Notes: a model not told the origin generated them from the letters alone. 13,259 nucleotides of DNA from an uncultured Bacteroidales bacterium (GCA_934725535.1 CAKVBV010000066.1:1-13259); one strand, 5' to 3'; numbered from the stretch's first letter, positions 1-6,926 are shown. Numbers and translations: made by a program.

Positions 1-744
1 GATATACACTGTGCGGACACAGTCGGTACCGAGTTCGCGGTTCTTGGTTACATTGAAGTACTGATGCACACCGTCGGCAGCCGAAGCCATCGACTCGAGG
101 AACTCATCCTGTTTGGCTTTTGTCCAGAACTGCCCCTCGGGTTTTTCCAATTCGCCGGCGGTATGGATATACACTTTGCCGTTACTCGAGGCGAAGCCGA
201 TACTCTGGTTCTTCAGCACGCCGCCGAAGCCGCCTGCGGTATGCCCTTTGAAATGGGCGAGGTTAATAAGGAAATCATAGTTCCGGATATGCGAACCGAC
301 AAGGTCGTATTTGATGTGTGCGGTGTCGCGAACAGGGATTTTTATCTCACCGTCGGCATCCAGAATATCGCACGGGGCGATGGCTGCCCAGCCGTGGTCA
401 ACCAGCACCTGTTTGTGGGTCTCGGTTTGGAAACGCGGTCCCTGGTATGCCACGTTGCACTCCACAATCGTGCCTTGCACCCTGTCCACCAACGGCTTGA
501 CCAACTGCGGGTTGAGGTAGTTATGCCCGCCCGGTTCGCCCGTGGACACTTTCACAGCCACTTTGCCTTGTGGCTCCACACCGAGGGCTTGGAAGATGCG
601 CACAAGCGACTCCTGCGAAATCTCCTGCGTCATGTACACTACCGCCGTGTCCTGCACAGGTGCAAAGGTCTGTGTCTGTGTCCGGTTGCTGTGGCACGCG
701 CTCATCGTCGCCGCCGCCAAAAGGAAAAGAAATACTCGTTTCAT
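1..744 (-). CDS. DUF362-domain lipoprotein, 3' end outside window
   Basis: Reading the minus strand from the ATG at 744 gives 248 codons with no stop before the window edge, so the C-terminus is missing. Residues 1-17 form a lipoprotein-type signal (MKRVFLFLLAAATMSAC), with Cys17 as the likely lipidation site; the lipobox is loose. Residues about 61-195 match the DUF362 family: a KVAVKVSTGEPGG start, then LVKPLVDRVQGTIVECN, and a HFKGHTAGGFGGVLKN core at about 164-179. DUF362 proteins often carry a C-terminal ferredoxin-like 4Fe-4S part, which would lie outside this window. The substrate is unknown. It is the last visible gene of a minus-strand operon, 39 bases after the TonB receptor stop, with no promoter visible in that gap. 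Family call is confident, function is not. Confidence 0.85.
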   Translation of the reverse strand, partial: MKRVFLFLLAAATMSACHSNRTQTQTFAPVQDTAVVYMTQEISQESLVRIFQALGVEPQGKVAVKVSTGEPGGHNYLNPQLVKPLVDRVQGTIVECNVAYQGPRFQTETHKQVLVDHGWAAIAPCDILDADGEIKIPVRDTAHIKYDLVGSHIRNYDFLINLAHFKGHTAGGFGGVLKNQSIGFASSNGKVYIHTAGELEKPEGQFWTKAKQDEFLESMASAADGVHQYFNVTKNRELGTDCVRTVYI

Positions 745-783
745 ACAAAATAAGAATTATATAATGAGGTTGTTATATTACTT

Positions 784-2670
784 TCAGAAGTGTACGTCAA
801 TACCTCCGACAGCGGTGGCAAGGGGCATGGGATAGCCGGCATTGATTTCGTAGCGTTGGGCAAGGAGGTTCTCGCCACGCACCCAAAGGCTCACGTATTT
901 GCAGACCTGCACCTGCCCGCGGAGGTTCCAAAGCACGAAATTCTGTTTCTGCACGGGCGAGGTGGAAGTGTACAAGCCATTGATATACTGCACACCAGTG
1001 GAGACAGACCAACGCTTGTCGCGATAGAGCACACCTACATAGAGTTTGTGTTCGGGAGCGGCGACAACAGGCACTTTCATATAAAGGTAACTGTAGTTGG
1101 CATCCACCGACCACGTCCCGTTGATACGCCACGCCACCTGCGCCTCGGCACCCGCATTGTCTATCTTGCCCGAGTTCTGATTGAGCATACCCGCACCATC
1201 GGGATTGGGCAATGTGAGAATGATGTTCTTGCCATCGATATAAAACACATTGAGGGAGTAGGTCAGACGCCCGTCAAGCAGCCGCTCGGAAAGCGAAAGT
1301 TCGTAACTCCACAGACTCTCGGGGCGCAGGTCGGGGTTCTGCGGCGGGAAGAGATACATCTCTTTGAGTGTCGGGTTGCGATAGCCCTTGTTGGCAGAGA
1401 GTTTGAGTTCGATAGAGTATGGCAGATGTACCGCCACGCCTGCCTGCGGCACCCATGCCAATCCGGTAAGCGTATGATAATCCACACGCACACCCGCATT
1501 GAGCGTTACCCAAGACGTGATATGCTGACGGAAATCGAGATAACCAGCCACCTCATGTACGGTGCGGTTGATGAGCGTGTCGGCTTGTCCGTTGCGGTCG
1601 CCCTCGACAAACACATTGCGGGCACGACCACCGAAAGCGAAATAATCCAGTCCGACCGTCAAGCGATTGCCGCGGAACATCCGGACACTCTGATAGGCAG
1701 AAACGCCCGCCATATAATCGTGCGAATCAAAGCGATAGGCTTTCGGTGCAGCCCCCTCGGCATAACCGTCGTTGATGTAGTGGTGCCCGAAATTATAGAA
1801 ACCGCTGATACTGCCCGATGTACGGTTGTAGGTATTGCTCACCGAGAGGGAAGTCATACCGCGCGTGATATGCTGGTCGGCGTCCTCCAACGGCTGCGAT
1901 ACCGTTCCCAGTTGCGAGGCATTGAAATGCGTAACATTGACATCGGCGTTGATATTCCACTGCGGGGAGATGTCGTAACCGAGTTTGGCATAACCGCCAT
2001 ACTGCTCAAACTGCATATTCTCGCGATGCCCGTCCGTACGGTTGTATGAAGCACTGACCACAGATGTAACCCCCTTCATATACAGGCGGTTATTCACTTC
2101 CGTCTCCAGTGTATTGTAGGCACCGTAGCCGGCATGTATCTGCGTCTGCACCCCTTCTTGCGGTTGGCGGGTAACGATGTTGATGACACCGCCCATAGCA
2201 TTGGATCCATACAATACAGAGGCAGGTCCGCGCAGCACTTCCACCCGTTCCGCCATCAGCGATTGGTAGGAGTCGGCAATGGGATGCCCCATCAAGCCCA
2301 TATACTGCGGGTGCCCGTCAATAAGCACCATCATCTGCCCTGTGCTGCCGCTCAGTCCACGCAACGAGACAGCCCCCGATGCACCGCCCGACACACCATA
2401 ACCCATCACGCCACGTGCCGTAGCGAATAGTCCGGGAACCTGCTCGGTAAGGATGGGCAAAAGTGATGGTTGAATAGTTTGCTCTATATCGGTGCGGTTG
2501 ATAACAGAGACGGTTTGCGAAAGATGGCGCACATCGGTTCGGCTGCGCACGCCGGTAACCACCACTTCGGGGATAGAATCGGAGAGCGAGGTGGTAGGCA
2601 TATCTGCGGCACACAAGGTAATAATTGTGCTGAGTGAAAGAAGAATGGACGTTACTATTCTAATTCGCAT
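784..2670 (-). CDS. TonB-dependent outer-membrane receptor (BtuB/FepA-like size)
   Basis: 628 residues. Starts at the ATG at 2670 because the signal peptide begins there (MRIRIVTSILLSLSTIITLCAA); a longer in-frame reading to 2868 would run into the upstream dxs-like gene and has no signal peptide. A TonB box (PEVVVTG) is at residues 34-40, followed by a plug domain to about residue 180 with VSLRGLSG, VLIDGHP and VEVLRGPASVLYG motifs. A 22-strand-type barrel follows and ends in an aromatic residue (IDVHF), as expected for insertion by the BAM machinery. There is no N-terminal CarboxypepD_reg-like extension, so it is a classic siderophore/cobalamin/metal-type receptor rather than a SusC; the ligand cannot be read from the sequence. 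It lies 32 bases after the dxs-like gene and 39 before the DUF362 gene. Confidence 0.92.
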   Translation of the reverse strand: MRIRIVTSILLSLSTIITLCAADMPTTSLSDSIPEVVVTGVRSRTDVRHLSQTVSVINRTDIEQTIQPSLLPILTEQVPGLFATARGVMGYGVSGGASGAVSLRGLSGSTGQMMVLIDGHPQYMGLMGHPIADSYQSLMAERVEVLRGPASVLYGSNAMGGVINIVTRQPQEGVQTQIHAGYGAYNTLETEVNNRLYMKGVTSVVSASYNRTDGHRENMQFEQYGGYAKLGYDISPQWNINADVNVTHFNASQLGTVSQPLEDADQHITRGMTSLSVSNTYNRTSGSISGFYNFGHHYINDGYAEGAAPKAYRFDSHDYMAGVSAYQSVRMFRGNRLTVGLDYFAFGGRARNVFVEGDRNGQADTLINRTVHEVAGYLDFRQHITSWVTLNAGVRVDYHTLTGLAWVPQAGVAVHLPYSIELKLSANKGYRNPTLKEMYLFPPQNPDLRPESLWSYELSLSERLLDGRLTYSLNVFYIDGKNIILTLPNPDGAGMLNQNSGKIDNAGAEAQVAWRINGTWSVDANYSYLYMKVPVVAAPEHKLYVGVLYRDKRWSVSTGVQYINGLYTSTSPVQKQNFVLWNLRGQVQVCKYVSLWVRGENLLAQRYEINAGYPMPLATAVGGIDVHF

Positions 2671-2702
2671 ACGTAATAACTCGGGGGAATGTGGGATGGT
2701 GT

Positions 2703-4463
2703 TTATTGTAGTATAGCAACCACGTCTTCCACCATCTGTCCGACGGTCAGGCGGTTGGCTTGCAGCAGGTCGGTGACGTGGTATCGGTCTTCGAATTGCT
2801 TGCGCTCGCCGCGAACCAACACGCGCATATCGCTGTCGCCGTAGTAGCGGGCAATCTTCTCGCCCCAACCGCCGTCTATCTGTCCGTCCTCGAGGGTGAT
2901 GACCACCTTGTGGTCGGCTTTCAGGCTTTCGAGTATCTCTGTATCCAAAGCGGTGATGATACGCGGGTTGATAAGCGTGGCATCAATGCCCTCTTTGGCA
3001 AGTGCCTTGCGCAGTTCCTCGCCGAGATGGAAGTACTCGCCCAATCCGAGTATCGCCACTTGGCTGCCCTTGTGCGCCACCTCGTATGCAGGCTTCGCCC
3101 AGTTAATCCCATTGTGTATTGTGCATTGTGCATTGTGCATTGTCAGAGGTACGCGGATAGCCACGGGGTGTTCGCGGTAGGCGATTGCCCAGTCCATCAT
3201 GGCGAGGTACTCCTCTTTGCAGGTCGGCGCCAGGTAGATGAGGTTCGGGATATTCATCAGCAGCGGAATGTCGTAGAAACAGGTGTGCGTCACGTCGTTC
3301 ATGCTCTCGATACCGCCCCAGAAGACGAGCATCAGTGCAGGGTTGTCGTTGATACACAGGTCTTGCTGCAACTGGTCGTAGGTGCGCTGGATAAACGTGC
3401 TATACACGCCCCACACGGGTTTCGCACCGCGTTTGGCAGCCCCCGAAGCCAGTGCCACCGCCGTTTCTTCGGCGATACCCACATCGACAAACTGTTTGCC
3501 TGCACGTTCACGGCGCGGCTTCGTAAACCCGAACACCGTCGGTGTACCCGATGTGATGGCAAACAACTCGGGGTGCGACGGCATCAACTCAAGCAGATGT
3601 TCCGCCGTCAGCGTGGCATAGTCTTCGCCTGCGGGAGCAGCATACTTCGGCTTGCCGGTCTTGAGGTCGAATGGCATACCCCAGTGCCAACTCTCTTTGT
3701 CCTGTTCGGCAAACGGCAGACCTTTGCCCTTCAACGTGTTGATATGCACTACGATAGGGTGGTCTATGTCTTTCACCTGTTGGAATGCCTTGATGAGTGC
3801 GTCCACGTCGTTGCCTTCGTCTACATAGAGGTAGTCCAGCCCCATAGCGCGGAAGAGGTTGCATGGTGCCTCGCCCTTCGTCTCGCGCAGCAACTGCAGG
3901 TTCTTGTACAACCCGCCGTGGTTCTCGGCAATCGACATCTGGTTGTCGTTGACGATGATGATAAAGTTCGTGCCGAGTTCCGACCCTGCTACGTCCAATC
4001 CCTCCAATGCCTCGCCGCCGCTCAACGAACCGTCGCCGATGATGGCAATCACATTCTCCTTGCCGCCCTGCAAATCGCGGGCTTTCACCAGTCCGCAAGC
4101 CAGACTGACGCTGGTCGAGGTGTGTCCTATCACGAAGTGGTCGTGTGCGCTTTCCGAGGGCTCGCTGTAGCCCGACACGTCGTCGTAGTGCCGTGCGTCC
4201 ATAAACGCCTCTTTGCGCCCCGTGAGTATCTTGTGCGGGTAACTCTGGTGCGACACGTCGAAGACAATCTTGTCTTCGGGCGAGTTGAATACGTAGTGCA
4301 GCGCCACCGTCGCCTCTACCATACCGAGGTTCGGACCGATATGTCCGCCGTGTTCGCTCACTTTCTGCAGCAGGTAGTGCCGCGTCTCGTCTGCCAGTAT
4401 GTGCAACTCCTTACTGTTGAGTTGCTTGATGTCCTTCGGACCGTTAATCTTTTCGAGTATCAT
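2703..4463 (-). CDS. dxs: Divergent 1-deoxy-D-xylulose-5-phosphate synthase-like enzyme with in-frame heptad repeat
   Basis: 586 residues, shorter than the usual 620-640 of DXS. The family joins pyruvate and glyceraldehyde 3-phosphate to make DXP, precursor of isoprenoids, thiamine and pyridoxal. Visible DXS features are HGGHIGPNLG (38-47), FDVSHQSYPHKILTGR (68-83), the thiamine-diphosphate motif GDGSLSGG (143-150) with N172/N174, the catalytic Glu332 in VGIAEE, and STFIQRTYDQ. The usual DRAGIVGADGxTH block is replaced by FWGGIESMNDVTH (381-393), which keeps the His but shifts the Asp. Residues 441-451 (TMHNAQCTIHN) are encoded by a 7-base tandem repeat directly after AIRVP, where canonical enzymes read VRYPRG. 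It follows the CMD/cupin gene by 22 bases. It is probably a second, specialised DXS paralogue; DXP synthase activity is inferred, not shown. Confidence 0.82.
   Translation of the reverse strand: MILEKINGPKDIKQLNSKELHILADETRHYLLQKVSEHGGHIGPNLGMVEATVALHYVFNSPEDKIVFDVSHQSYPHKILTGRKEAFMDARHYDDVSGYSEPSESAHDHFVIGHTSTSVSLACGLVKARDLQGGKENVIAIIGDGSLSGGEALEGLDVAGSELGTNFIIIVNDNQMSIAENHGGLYKNLQLLRETKGEAPCNLFRAMGLDYLYVDEGNDVDALIKAFQQVKDIDHPIVVHINTLKGKGLPFAEQDKESWHWGMPFDLKTGKPKYAAPAGEDYATLTAEHLLELMPSHPELFAITSGTPTVFGFTKPRRERAGKQFVDVGIAEETAVALASGAAKRGAKPVWGVYSTFIQRTYDQLQQDLCINDNPALMLVFWGGIESMNDVTHTCFYDIPLLMNIPNLIYLAPTCKEEYLAMMDWAIAYREHPVAIRVPLTMHNAQCTIHNGINWAKPAYEVAHKGSQVAILGLGEYFHLGEELRKALAKEGIDATLINPRIITALDTEILESLKADHKVVITLEDGQIDGGWGEKIARYYGDSDMRVLVRGERKQFEDRYHVTDLLQANRLTVGQMVEDVVAILQ
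3111..3145. repeat. Five tandem 7-base units (ATTGTGC) inside the dxs-like gene
   Basis: Plus-strand units are ATTGTGT, ATTGTGC three times, then ATTGTCA: 35 bases without a gap. Read on the minus strand they encode TMHNAQCTIHN. The unit length is not a multiple of three, so gain or loss of one unit would shift the reading frame of the host gene. Confidence 0.95.
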
Positions 4464-4485
4464 AGTTGTAGTTATAAATGATGGT

Positions 4486-5532
4486 TTACAATGCGTTATA
4501 TTGCTCGTCTGTAACGGGTTCCAGCCACTCGTTGCCTGTCTTCGTGTCGCCCTGCAAGGGTTCGGCAGCCACGTGCGTTACCACATGCTGGAACCAACTG
4601 TCGCGGGTGGCGCCATGCCAGTGCTTCACGCCCACGGGAATATCCACTACGTCCCCTGCCTTCAATCGGCGGGCAGGCTTGCCCCACTCCTGATACCAAC
4701 CCTCACCTGCTACGCAAATCAGTATCTGACGTGCGTCATGGTGGATATGCCAGTTGTTGCGGCACGCGGGTTCAAATGTCACATTGCTGATAGCCTGCTC
4801 GCCGCCCACCAACGGCGCGAGGTACGACTGCCCGATAAAATACTGTGCGTAGGCATCATTCGTGTTACCTACCTCAAAAGTCAGGCGGCTCTTGGAACTC
4901 AACCGCTTTGCCAATGCCGTAGCGGCCTCCACGGTCTCTTCGGGTACCCCTGCCGTCTGCGCAATACGGCTGTGCGATTGGTGTTGCGGTTCGGTGCCTT
5001 GCATAGCGGCTAATGCGCTGACAGTCACCAACTCACGCTCCTGCCATATCAGCACATCGCGGGCGAAGATGTCACCAAACAGGTGTGCTTTCAGATAATA
5101 ATCCTCCGCAGGGCAAAAGGCATAATTGAACGCCCCGCAGAGTTGTGTCTGCACTGCCGTACCTTGTTTCAGGGCATCATAGTCAGCGGGTAGGGGCGAA
5201 GCCTCGGCACCTGTCTCGGTGGCAATACCCGCCTGCTCACGCTCCGCAAGCACGGTTTGCAGCACGCCCAACGCATTCAGCGAGCGCGGGAAACCCGTGT
5301 AGGCATAGAGGTGGGAGAACACTTCTTTTACTTGGTTAACGGTCAAACCGTTTGTCAACGCCTGCTCAATGGCGGGCTTCAGGTTCGCGATGTCGCCCGT
5401 GGCTTCATACGCCGCGAGTGCCACAAAAGACTCCTGTCGGGGAGTTAATACATTGGTATTCATAGTCTGTTGAGCCATTATGTGTTGCCCGCACAGCAGC
5501 ACGGACAACAGCACGATTATTGTTTTCCTCAT
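4486..5532 (-). CDS. Secreted protein with two carboxymuconolactone-decarboxylase-like domains and a C-terminal cupin
   Basis: 348 residues. Residues 1-20 are a signal peptide (MRKTIIVLLSVLLCGQHIMA), so the protein acts outside the cytoplasm. Residues about 28-100 resemble gamma-CMD (LTPRQESFVALAAYEATG, NGLTVNQVKEVFSHLYAYTGFP with His74). Residues about 135-215 look like a second, more degenerate CMD half (AHLFGDIFARDVLIWQERELVTVSALAA). Residues about 248-325 are a cupin: WHIHHDARQ gives His262, His264 and Gln269 in the Glu position, and GDVVDIPVGVKHWH gives His304, so a metal site is plausible. CMD family members include decarboxylases and peroxidase-like enzymes; the substrate is unknown. 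It is the first gene of the minus-strand operon with the dxs-like, TonB receptor and DUF362 genes, behind a promoter at 5555-5586. Confidence 0.88.
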   Translation of the reverse strand: MRKTIIVLLSVLLCGQHIMAQQTMNTNVLTPRQESFVALAAYEATGDIANLKPAIEQALTNGLTVNQVKEVFSHLYAYTGFPRSLNALGVLQTVLAEREQAGIATETGAEASPLPADYDALKQGTAVQTQLCGAFNYAFCPAEDYYLKAHLFGDIFARDVLIWQERELVTVSALAAMQGTEPQHQSHSRIAQTAGVPEETVEAATALAKRLSSKSRLTFEVGNTNDAYAQYFIGQSYLAPLVGGEQAISNVTFEPACRNNWHIHHDARQILICVAGEGWYQEWGKPARRLKAGDVVDIPVGVKHWHGATRDSWFQHVVTHVAAEPLQGDTKTGNEWLEPVTDEQYNAL

Positions 5533-5554
5533 AATGCTTGTTGTTTTGGTGCTG

Positions 5555-5586
5555 CAAAAGTACTACAAAAACCGCAACCCGCCAAG
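5555..5586 (-). promoter_or_regulatory. Bacteroidetes-type promoter of the CMD/cupin-dxs-TonB-DUF362 operon
   Basis: On the minus strand a -7 box TACTTTTG (5562-5555) lies exactly 20 bases downstream of a -33-like CTTG (5586-5583). The predicted start leaves only about 15-20 bases of leader before the ATG at 5532, too short for a riboswitch. A short inverted repeat (CCCTA/TAGGG, 5590-5606) sits just upstream and could be an operator, but that is a guess. Confidence 0.65.
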
Positions 5587-5646
5587 ACACCCTAATATAA
5601 ATAGGGAATATGGGTACGCCTTTCCGTAATCGGGGTATGATACCGG

Positions 5647-6243
5647 CTATTCTGCATGCTCAATCGTCTTTATCACCCTCGCGGGGTTGCCCACAGCCAC
5701 CGAATAGGGCGGTATATCCCTTGTCACCACGGCACCTGCCCCGATGACGCTGCCTTTGCCTATCGTAACGCCCGGCAGCAGAATGGCACCCCCGCCAATC
5801 CATACCTCGTCCTCAATGCGAATAGGACGTGCGTAGGTCTGGCACCAATAGTCGGGGTTCGGGTTGGTGCTGTGGTTGCGCACCGACGGGTCTGTCGAAT
5901 GGGTGGCGGTGTACATCTTCACGTCCGAGGCAATCAGCACACGGTCGCCGATGTCTATCCGGTTGTTGTCCACAAAGGTGCAGTTCATATTGATGATGAC
6001 ATGGTTGCCGACGTGGATATTCTTCCCGTACTCGCAATGGAAATCAATATCCACATGCACATGCTCACCCACGCTCCCGAACAACGCTTTCAGTATTGCC
6101 GGTTTGGACTCGGTGTCAGCATAGTCGCAACTGTTCAGTTGCCTAATCAGCCGTTTGGCACGCAGCGCGAGTCCTATGGTCGAGTCATCCGCCGTGAACA
6201 TCTCGCCTGCCATACATTTCTCCAATTCGCTTCTCATATCCAT
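5647..6243 (-). CDS. Hexapeptide-repeat O-acetyltransferase (LacA/maltose O-acetyltransferase family)
   Basis: 198 residues, typical for the family. It transfers acetyl from acetyl-CoA to a sugar hydroxyl in the cytoplasm. The N-terminus (SELEKCMAGEMFTADD) matches the mac domain of maltose/galactoside acetyltransferases. The left-handed beta-helix runs from about residue 62 with VHVDIDFHCEYGKNIHVGN, and the catalytic His is His115 in MYTATHSTDP, the same number as in E. coli LacA. The end (VIGAGAVVTRDIPPYSVAVGNPARVIK) is the conserved helix cap. I start at the ATG at 6243: an earlier in-frame ATG at 6324 would place the promoter inside the coding region and add 27 residues foreign to the family. 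Sugar acceptor cannot be told. It is apparently a single gene; the next gene downstream has its own promoter. Confidence 0.93.
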   Translation of the reverse strand: MDMRSELEKCMAGEMFTADDSTIGLALRAKRLIRQLNSCDYADTESKPAILKALFGSVGEHVHVDIDFHCEYGKNIHVGNHVIINMNCTFVDNNRIDIGDRVLIASDVKMYTATHSTDPSVRNHSTNPNPDYWCQTYARPIRIEDEVWIGGGAILLPGVTIGKGSVIGAGAVVTRDIPPYSVAVGNPARVIKTIEHAE

Positions 6244-6282
6244 ATTAAATCTATTCTTATATATTAAATCTAAAAAACACAG

Positions 6283-6314
6283 CGAAGATACTACAAAAAA
6301 CGCACCCCTGCAAG
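6283..6314 (-). promoter_or_regulatory. Promoter of the acetyltransferase gene
   Basis: Minus-strand -7 box TATCTTCG (6290-6283, one mismatch to TAnnTTTG) and CTTG (6314-6311) are again separated by 20 bases. The 33 bases at 6282-6314 match those at 5554-5586 at 26 positions. The first heptad array starts only 15 bases upstream of this promoter. Confidence 0.5.
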
Positions 6315-6328
6315 TATCTTTCACTTTT

Positions 6329-6440
6329 CTAATCTCTACCCCCTAATCTCTACCCTCTATCCTCTACCCCCCTAATCTCTAATCTCTATCCTCTACCCCC
6401 CTAATCTCTAATCTCTACCCTCTACCCTCTACCCTCTACC
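6329..6440. repeat. Heptad array 1: 15 degenerate 7-base units, CTA(A/C/T)(C/T)C(C/T)
   Basis: Consecutive units read CTAATCT, CTACCCC, CTAATCT, CTACCCT, CTATCCT and so on, ending with three CTACCCT and a partial unit. Two units (at 6364 and 6393) have one extra C; all others are exactly seven bases. The array abuts the acetyltransferase promoter. The tract shows strong pyrimidine bias on the plus strand and no gene. Confidence 0.9.
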
Positions 6441-6461
6441 ATCCCCCTCTCCTGTCTGTAT

Positions 6462-6494
6462 TGTTTCTTAGCAGGGCGATACTATCGCCCGCCT
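6462..6494. repeat. 33-base hairpin element, copy A
   Basis: Contains GGGCGAT-ACT-ATCGCCC, a perfect 7-pair stem with a 3-base loop, extended by two GC pairs across a bulged A (GC-A-GGG...CCC-GC). It matches copy B at 28 of 33 positions. It lies about 20 bases to the right of array 1. It could be a REP-like element, or a bidirectional terminator given the T-rich flanks. Confidence 0.75.
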
Positions 6495-6545
6495 CTTTTC
6501 CGTTATCTGGATATCCTTCCTTTGGAGGTAGGGTGGGGACTCTCT

Positions 6546-6570
6546 GCAGGTCAATAGTACTGCCCGTCCT
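6546..6570. repeat. Possible degenerate third copy of the hairpin element
   Basis: The stretch GCAGGTCAATAGTACTGCCC keeps the GCAGG start and GCCCG(T)CCT end of copies A and B and can form a weaker imperfect stem. It directly touches the left end of heptad array 2. Similarity is limited, so this may be chance. Confidence 0.35.
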
Positions 6571-6694
6571 AACCCCTAATCCCTAACCTCTAATCCCTAA
6601 CCTCTAATCCCTAATCTCTAATCCCTAATCTCTACCCCCTAATCTCTACTCTCTACTCTCTACTCTCTACCCTCTACCCCCTAATCTCTAATCT
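6569..6694. repeat. Heptad array 2: 18 uninterrupted 7-base units, CTA(A/C)(C/T)C(C/T)
   Basis: All 18 units are exactly seven bases long without an insertion or deletion, although their bases vary (CTAACCC, CTAATCC, CTAACCT, CTAATCT, CTACTCT, CTACCCC). Adjacent units alternate in patches, for example CTAACCT/CTAATCC pairs near the left and CTACTCT three times in the middle, as expected from repeated slippage. It is non-coding. Confidence 0.92.
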
Positions 6695-6733
6695 CTGTCC
6701 TCCCGCCGTCAACTACATAAGATAAGCAGAACA

Positions 6734-6777
6734 TATACGGTAGATACACGGTAGATATACGGTAGATACACGGTACA
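6734..6777. repeat. Four tandem 11-base units, TA(T/C)ACGGTAGA
   Basis: Units at 6734, 6745, 6756 and 6767 read TATACGGTAGA, TACACGGTAGA, TATACGGTAGA, TACACGGTACA. The alternation of T and C in the third position means it is really a 22-base repeat present twice. The 11-base spacing is about one helical turn, so protein binding is possible. Confidence 0.9.
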
Positions 6778-6893
6778 TTGTGCTGACAACATCGTATCCT
6801 GACAATACCTTGACAGTACCCGCAAGACACCCCAATCAATCCCCAACCCATCCCCGCTGCCGCTCTTGTCTCTGTGAAAGCAGCAAACAATAC

Positions 6894-6926
6894 TGTCTTT
6901 TAGCAGGGTAATACTATTGCCCGCCT
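6894..6926. repeat. 33-base hairpin element, copy B
   Basis: GGGTAAT-ACT-ATTGCCC with the same loop and the same bulged A as copy A. Compared with A, one stem pair changed from G-C to A-T on both sides, and another from C-G to U-G, so pairing is kept. It lies some 65 bases left of the nuclease-remnant promoter. Confidence 0.75.

Noticed and set aside
2671..2868. Longer TonB receptor reading from 2868
   Set aside because: It would overlap the 3' end of the dxs-like gene and bury the clear signal peptide that begins at 2670.
790..4481. Long open frames on the plus strand opposite the TonB receptor (419 codons) and the dxs-like gene (573 codons)
   Set aside because: They lie fully antisense to well-supported genes, have no domain motifs or signals, and are explained by the codon use of the real genes.
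5533..5554. Thiamine or cobalamin riboswitch upstream of the operon with the dxs-like and TonB receptor genes
   Set aside because: The leader from the predicted promoter is only about 15-20 bases, too short for any such element.
6244..6324. N-terminal extension of the acetyltransferase to an ATG at 6324
   Set aside because: The predicted promoter falls inside it, the extra residues do not belong to the family, and the mac domain starts at the ATG at 6243.
6329..6694. Telomere-like repeats marking a linear replicon end
   Set aside because: Units resemble eukaryotic telomere heptads only superficially, are degenerate, and have ordinary chromosomal genes on both sides.
6734..6777. CRISPR array
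   Set aside because: Units are 11 bases with no spacers and no cas genes nearby.
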